Of a stretch of 64,000 nucleotides of DNA, positions 59,274 to 64,000 are shown piece after piece (position 1 is the stretch's first letter; each line of letters opens with the position of its first letter). The DNA is from Serinus canaria (Eukaryota > Chordata > Aves > Passeriformes > Fringillidae): NCBI RefSeq assembly GCF_022539315.1, contig NC_066316.1, forward strand, positions 65,019,994-65,083,993, written 5' to 3'. A program made the position numbers and the translations under genes. The notes under the pieces are model-generated. The model made no database searches and was not told the origin of the DNA. It was given only the letters and a program-made list of their open reading frames with translations.

Positions 59274-62200
59274 TTTAGATTTTTCCTTGACTTGGATCTG
59301 AAGTGAGGTGGCTGCAGCCATAGCACAGAACAGTGACCATTGTACAACGACAGCTGCCCGTTGTCCAGTGCCATTGCCACACATGGGCCCTGAAATCTTG
59401 CCTTATTCTGATTCTATGTCTAATGGTGACTTAGCACTTGATTTGAGTAGGAGAATTAAAAAAGCTAAATAAAATAATGACTCAAAACACTACACATTTG
59501 CTCAACCCCTTGAATAGCTGTTTACACTCCTACTTTTACTATAAATTGGTACCTCATGGCTTCTTTGTATAAGACAGTGAGCTAGTCTAGCGGGATGACC
59601 TAGTTATTTTTAAAGCCTGCTTATGTCAATACTCTCTGTCCTGTGACCATGTTGGCCACCATTATTTCAGGGTGAGGTCAGTCTTTTTCTTTGCTCTGGC
59701 CCCCTGCCAGTTTCTCAACACCTGCCTTGAAAGTGACAGCTCTATGGGTGTCCTCATAAATTAAAAATCATGTGCCTCTGCCCTGATGCCTTGGGACAGG
59801 CACAAAGTTAGAAACTGTCCTGTAACCCAAGCCCTGGGGCTGCTGCACGGGACAGCTGAGCAGCAGGCAGCGAGCCCCAGCAGCGGGGGGCGGCTACAGC
59901 TCAGACCTTGGGCAGCGCCCAGCCTGGTGCCAGCGGGCATGTGGCTGTGCCAGTGGGAGCCAGGGATGGCCCCAGGCAGGGATCCTCCCCATGGGAAAGG
60001 TGGAGAAACCAATGGGCTAACAAGGGGCTGCTCTGGGTTCTGTGCAGCACCTTTGCCTGAGCTGGCAGGGGCGAGATGGGGAGTGAGGAGTGAGGAGTGG
60101 GGAGCAGGCTCTCTACAATGAATGGGCAATCCTGGGTATGCTTGGCACTCTCCTTTGCCACCTCCCAGCTCCACCGTTACAACTCTGGCATGTAATTGAC
60201 CACAGCACTGATTCGGTCACAGGTTTTCCTCCTTCCAATGTGCACCGTAGACACTCTGGGCTGCATACATGTTCTCCACAGCCTGACAGAGTCCTAAAGG
60301 TTCAGTTCAGCAAAGCACTTAGGTGTTCTCCTTTTCCCCCAAACCTGGCTTCTCAGTCTACACCTCTCACCACCCCCACCATGAGGATTACATCCACCTG
60401 CAGGAAAACCGGAACAAATCAGAGAAGGTGCAACACCCCACTGCTCCAATCTGTCTGTTCCTGCCCCAGGTGTGTGCTGTGACCTGTTTCAAGATCCATG
60501 CCTGGGAGTGCCCGAGGTCCAAGGAGCTGCCCTGCAGTATCACAGCACCACAGTCACCTCTCAACTCCATAACCACGGGTGCCAGACACGAGTGCTGATG
60601 TGCCCCTGGTATGGAGTGAGGTCCTGGCATCACAGCTCCCAGGGTAAAAAGCAATAAAAACAGTGAATGGAACAGAAGCTGATCAGGTATCCTTTTCAAA
60701 CCACTTGGATACTGCCTTCAGAGGCACAAGAAAAATCTGTTACCCTTTTGGCATAGAATCTTTAGATGGATGAAAAAATTACAACAAAGTAGAAACCTCC
60801 TTTTTATTTTTTAAATGATCCATGACTTGTGTTTTAACAGAGACTGCTTTTTGAGACTTTCTTCTAGTTTTCTCCTGAGTGTCTTTTAAGTTGCTTCTAA
60901 CAACTGGGTATTGTATGGTTGATGCTCTTGCCCATTCATTAGTAAAAGGCTGCAGAAGGGTGCTGCTCACTGTTTCTACAATACAAACTGAACTCTTCAA
61001 TTATAAGGATCCCAGTCCCATTTAATGCTTCCCATACTCTTTCTCAAAATAAATGCATAAGCATCCACTGGAATGCTACTGGTAGTGATGCATCCTGTAT
61101 TTTGGCAGGTCTTTTGGTATGTGTGTTCCTTGCATTCCTTTCAGGTATTCTTCCAGTTCTTTTCCTCTCCCAGCCCTGTTGGCAGCTGGCAGTACTGAGG
61201 ACTCAATGTCCCTTTCTTCAGCTGGTAGAAGCAACAGCAGCAGGGCAAGGCTGTGGGCACACACACTATGAGAATTTCTGCCTTAAAAACATCTATCACC
61301 CCATCCCTGCACCTGGTGACATTTTATAGGTAGATAGGACAATCTGGATGAAATTGTCTCTGGGGAGGGCTGCTCTGCTGCTGGCAGAGCGAGGGGCCAG
61401 CTCCTGCCCCTGTGACATCCCCTTCCCAGTTGCCCCACCTGGTGCAGAGCTGGGCAGTGTGCCCAGCAGGGAACAAACCTCCTTTCCTATGGGTCTGGTG
61501 GTGACAGCAGCTCCTGGCCCCTGGCCAGGGTGGCTGGGGCCTGGGAGGAGGCTCTCAGAGGTCTGAGAGGCATCAGCTGGCCCAACAGCTGCTCCCAGCA
61601 GGCAGGCAGGGGACTGGGACAGAGCAGCCTGCTGGGCGCTGGAGCATGGCCTAATGGTGGGGAGGGGAAATTGTAGGGGTGCAGGAGACATCAGTGGGGG
61701 CTGAGACATGATGATACCAGGGAAAAAGAAATGGGAAAGAGCCCACTAGTAATGAGAATAAGATAACTCTTTAGCACAGGACATTATTTTATCTTGCCAT
61801 GTCACTGTTTCGCTTTCTTCTTGTCTTTTCCTAATGGAAAGCACTCACAAAACCAGTACTGTCAATAAACTTTGGAAAAATATCACCTCTCATCTTTTCA
61901 AATCTTGAGGCAATGAAGCCATTGCCAAGGTGAATCATGTACTTTTCACCTGTGAGTAATGCTAACAAATATTTTAAACCAAAGCAAGGTGCCACCCCAG
62001 TGATCAAAGAGCAACAAGAATTCCCCATGCCTTTGTTGGACTAAAGTGTTGGGTATGTCAGCAAAGGTTGGTCTCAGATTGCCTTGGGGAAAAGAAGGCA
62101 GTCCTAGTTACACTGATCTATTAGCACCTACAGCTGCCTTTGTCAGATTAGCAGTAATATGGAAATAGGGAACCATCCACTGGAGTAAATTTTTCTGGAA

Positions 62201-64000
62201 AAATGTTATGGTAGTTGTTGAAGAAGGTAGAGATTATGGAATTTCTGCAGGTGAGATCACACAATTGAGATAAAATATGGGGCTCAAAGAGTTAATATCT
62301 GAGCTTTTTGCTACACTGCAGAACATTTGGACTGAGTCAGCATTGTTCTGAAATCAATGGAAAATGAATCCTTTAAACTATTAAAACCATGATGTTTTAG
62401 GATTGCACTTGCCTCCTACAGTCAGTATTGCTTTGTCAAATTAGAGCATGACATCAGGTGACAGCTACTTTTATTTTTGCTCTGTGACACGCCTATGCTT
62501 CCTGTATATCCCTAAAGAAGTCATTTAAACTTCCAAAGCCTTTGTTTCCCTTCTCTGTGCCTTCTTTTCTTATCAACATCAACCTCCATTCCCTGGTATG
62601 AGGCCTCAGTTTGAGCTTCTCAGTCCTCCAGTTTTTGTTATGAGGTCATAAATAAAAGCAGTGCTGTGTGAAAACACAGAACTGTTCAGTATTGAGCAAC
62701 TTCTGATGCTGAATTAAGTATTCAGAAGCAAAATGTCAGTGGTGGCAGTCATGGTGAGTTAACTGCACGAAACCGTGATTTGTCTGCTGAAACCTTTCCC
62801 AGCTGTTCTTCACTGGGCGCAGAGTGTGGTTATGTTTGAGTTTCTGCTGTTGGTAATGCAGCTAGGGATGAACACAAAGCAAAAGGAAGCCTGCCTTTCT
62901 CCTGAAGGATTGGTAATCCAAGGTCTGACTGGCAACACACATGAGCAGGTTTTATTTCATGAGCATAACTGGTAGAGACTTACTTGAGTGTATGTATCTT
63001 CTTTACAACTACAATTACTCTGTCAAGAAAGGTCTTGACAAAAAGTTTCTACCTATTGGGATAATTTTTATTTTTTACTCATTTTTCTACCCACCAATAT
63101 TAGGTTACTTGATTTGATTTTTGTGGGATAGTTCTGTGGAACCACAAAGTAGCTTGAAAACCAAAGAAAGACTTGTTAGGGTTTGGGATGTTGAACAGCA
63201 ACATTGTGGCCTTGCTTCATCTTGTGAATAGCTTTCAGCACTTCCATGTTTAGCCCACAATGTATTTAAGAATTCAACTCAGACTGTAACTCTAGGAGGT
63301 AAACATTTTGTTTGATCAGAGTCTTAAATATTTTCTTGGCTGTGTTCATCATGAGAAAACTTCTGAAGTAAAATTTGCAAAAGGTTAGAGTCACCTTCTA
63401 ATTTCATTATATACTCGGATTTCTATGAAGAAAAATGAAGAAGAAAGCAGACCAGTGTTGACAGATCAATTTCATAATGCCAACACTTTTAAAAGCAAAA
63501 GTTACTAATGAGTTTTACACTGCTGCAGAGAAGAGAAATAGTTTATGTTGTAGGGATCCTTTCTCAGAAGAGAGGAAAAACACAGGAGCTGATTTCTGTG
63601 CCCACCTGTGTACGGGTGGGAGCCTATGTGAAAGGGAAATGTTCATGGCTGTGCCCACGGTGTGCCCGTGGGTGTCAATTAACCTTGTATCCTGGTGGCT
63701 GTTGATGATGAATCATTAATCTTCACAGCATTTTGTTTCTAGTATTTTAGTGTATCTGAGGAGATGCACAACTGTCACTGGCAACAAAGCATCTCCTGAT
63801 CTTTGACCTCCCATGAAAACGCTCGGTGTTTTCCATTATAATCCAACAAACAGGACTGGACATAAAAATGATTCCAGAATGTGTTTAAAAATACTTCTGC
63901 TAGTTGAATCACTGCACACACTTTGCTGCATTGAGAGAGTTTGGTGATCAGGTCTTGCCTGAAGCCAATGAAATGACAGAAACACCTCTCATCCCTATGA
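59274..64000. other. Gene-poor DNA to the window edge
   Basis: Unique sequence. Two GC-richer patches (about 59.8-60.15 and 61.35-61.7 kb) carry open frames of 110-140 residues on both strands without family resemblance. The first contains a short GAGTGAGGAGTGAGGAGTGG direct repeat at about 60079-60098. No gene, RNA or further mobile element recognised. Confidence 0.45.

Noticed and set aside
59761..60174. Overlapping 110-137-residue open frames on both strands
   Set aside because: GC-rich patch with frames open on both strands; no domain or gene structure recognised.

Overview
The window is bird nuclear DNA. The evidence is several CR1 non-LTR retrotransposon copies of avian type, an avian endogenous-retrovirus LTR fragment, vertebrate splice sites, and two genes whose proteins align with conserved vertebrate families. 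The species cannot be fixed from sequence alone. Most of the 64 kb is AT-rich, gene-poor DNA with simple repeats. No prokaryotic, viral or CRISPR-like system was found.

Two protein-coding genes can be supported, and they converge. At the left, on the + strand, is the last coding exon of ROS1 (receptor tyrosine kinase; 4969-5114), preceded by at least 5 kb of its final intron and followed by a poly(A) signal. On the - strand is a complete VGLL2 gene (vestigial-like 2, a TEAD cofactor of skeletal muscle and pharyngeal/craniofacial tissue). It has four coding exons (24453-24373, 22222-21931, 20239-19721, 18651-18611) whose phases join cleanly into a 310-residue protein. A CpG-island cluster (about 21.8-25.1 kb) covers its promoter, exons 1-2 and intron 1. 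The ROS1-VGLL2 tail-to-tail order is the one I recall for mammals.

Between the two genes (about 5.3-17.9 kb) lie an LTR fragment (about 7975-8290), two adjacent CR1 copies in - orientation (10382-12280) with an internal 8 x 22-bp tandem array, a degenerate CTGCACC-type minisatellite (13845-14080) and a long polypyrimidine TTTTC tract (14421-14690). From about 25.4 kb to the right end I recognise no protein-coding gene. This probably corresponds to the long intergenic interval between VGLL2 and RFX6 in other vertebrates. It holds TACC, TAGA and TCCTC microsatellites, one long CR1 with a dead reverse-transcriptase remnant (about 40511-42236), short CR1 tails and a few candidate regulatory spots.

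The observations most worth a second look are: the CpG-rich, strangely degenerate core of the TCCTC repeat (38964-39255), which may be a consensus error; a possible promoter at 48.7-48.87 kb (CpG patch plus a canonical TATA box on the - strand) in otherwise AT-rich desert; the short ROS1 tail; and the pure 11-histidine run in VGLL2. Nothing here looks like a new biological system.
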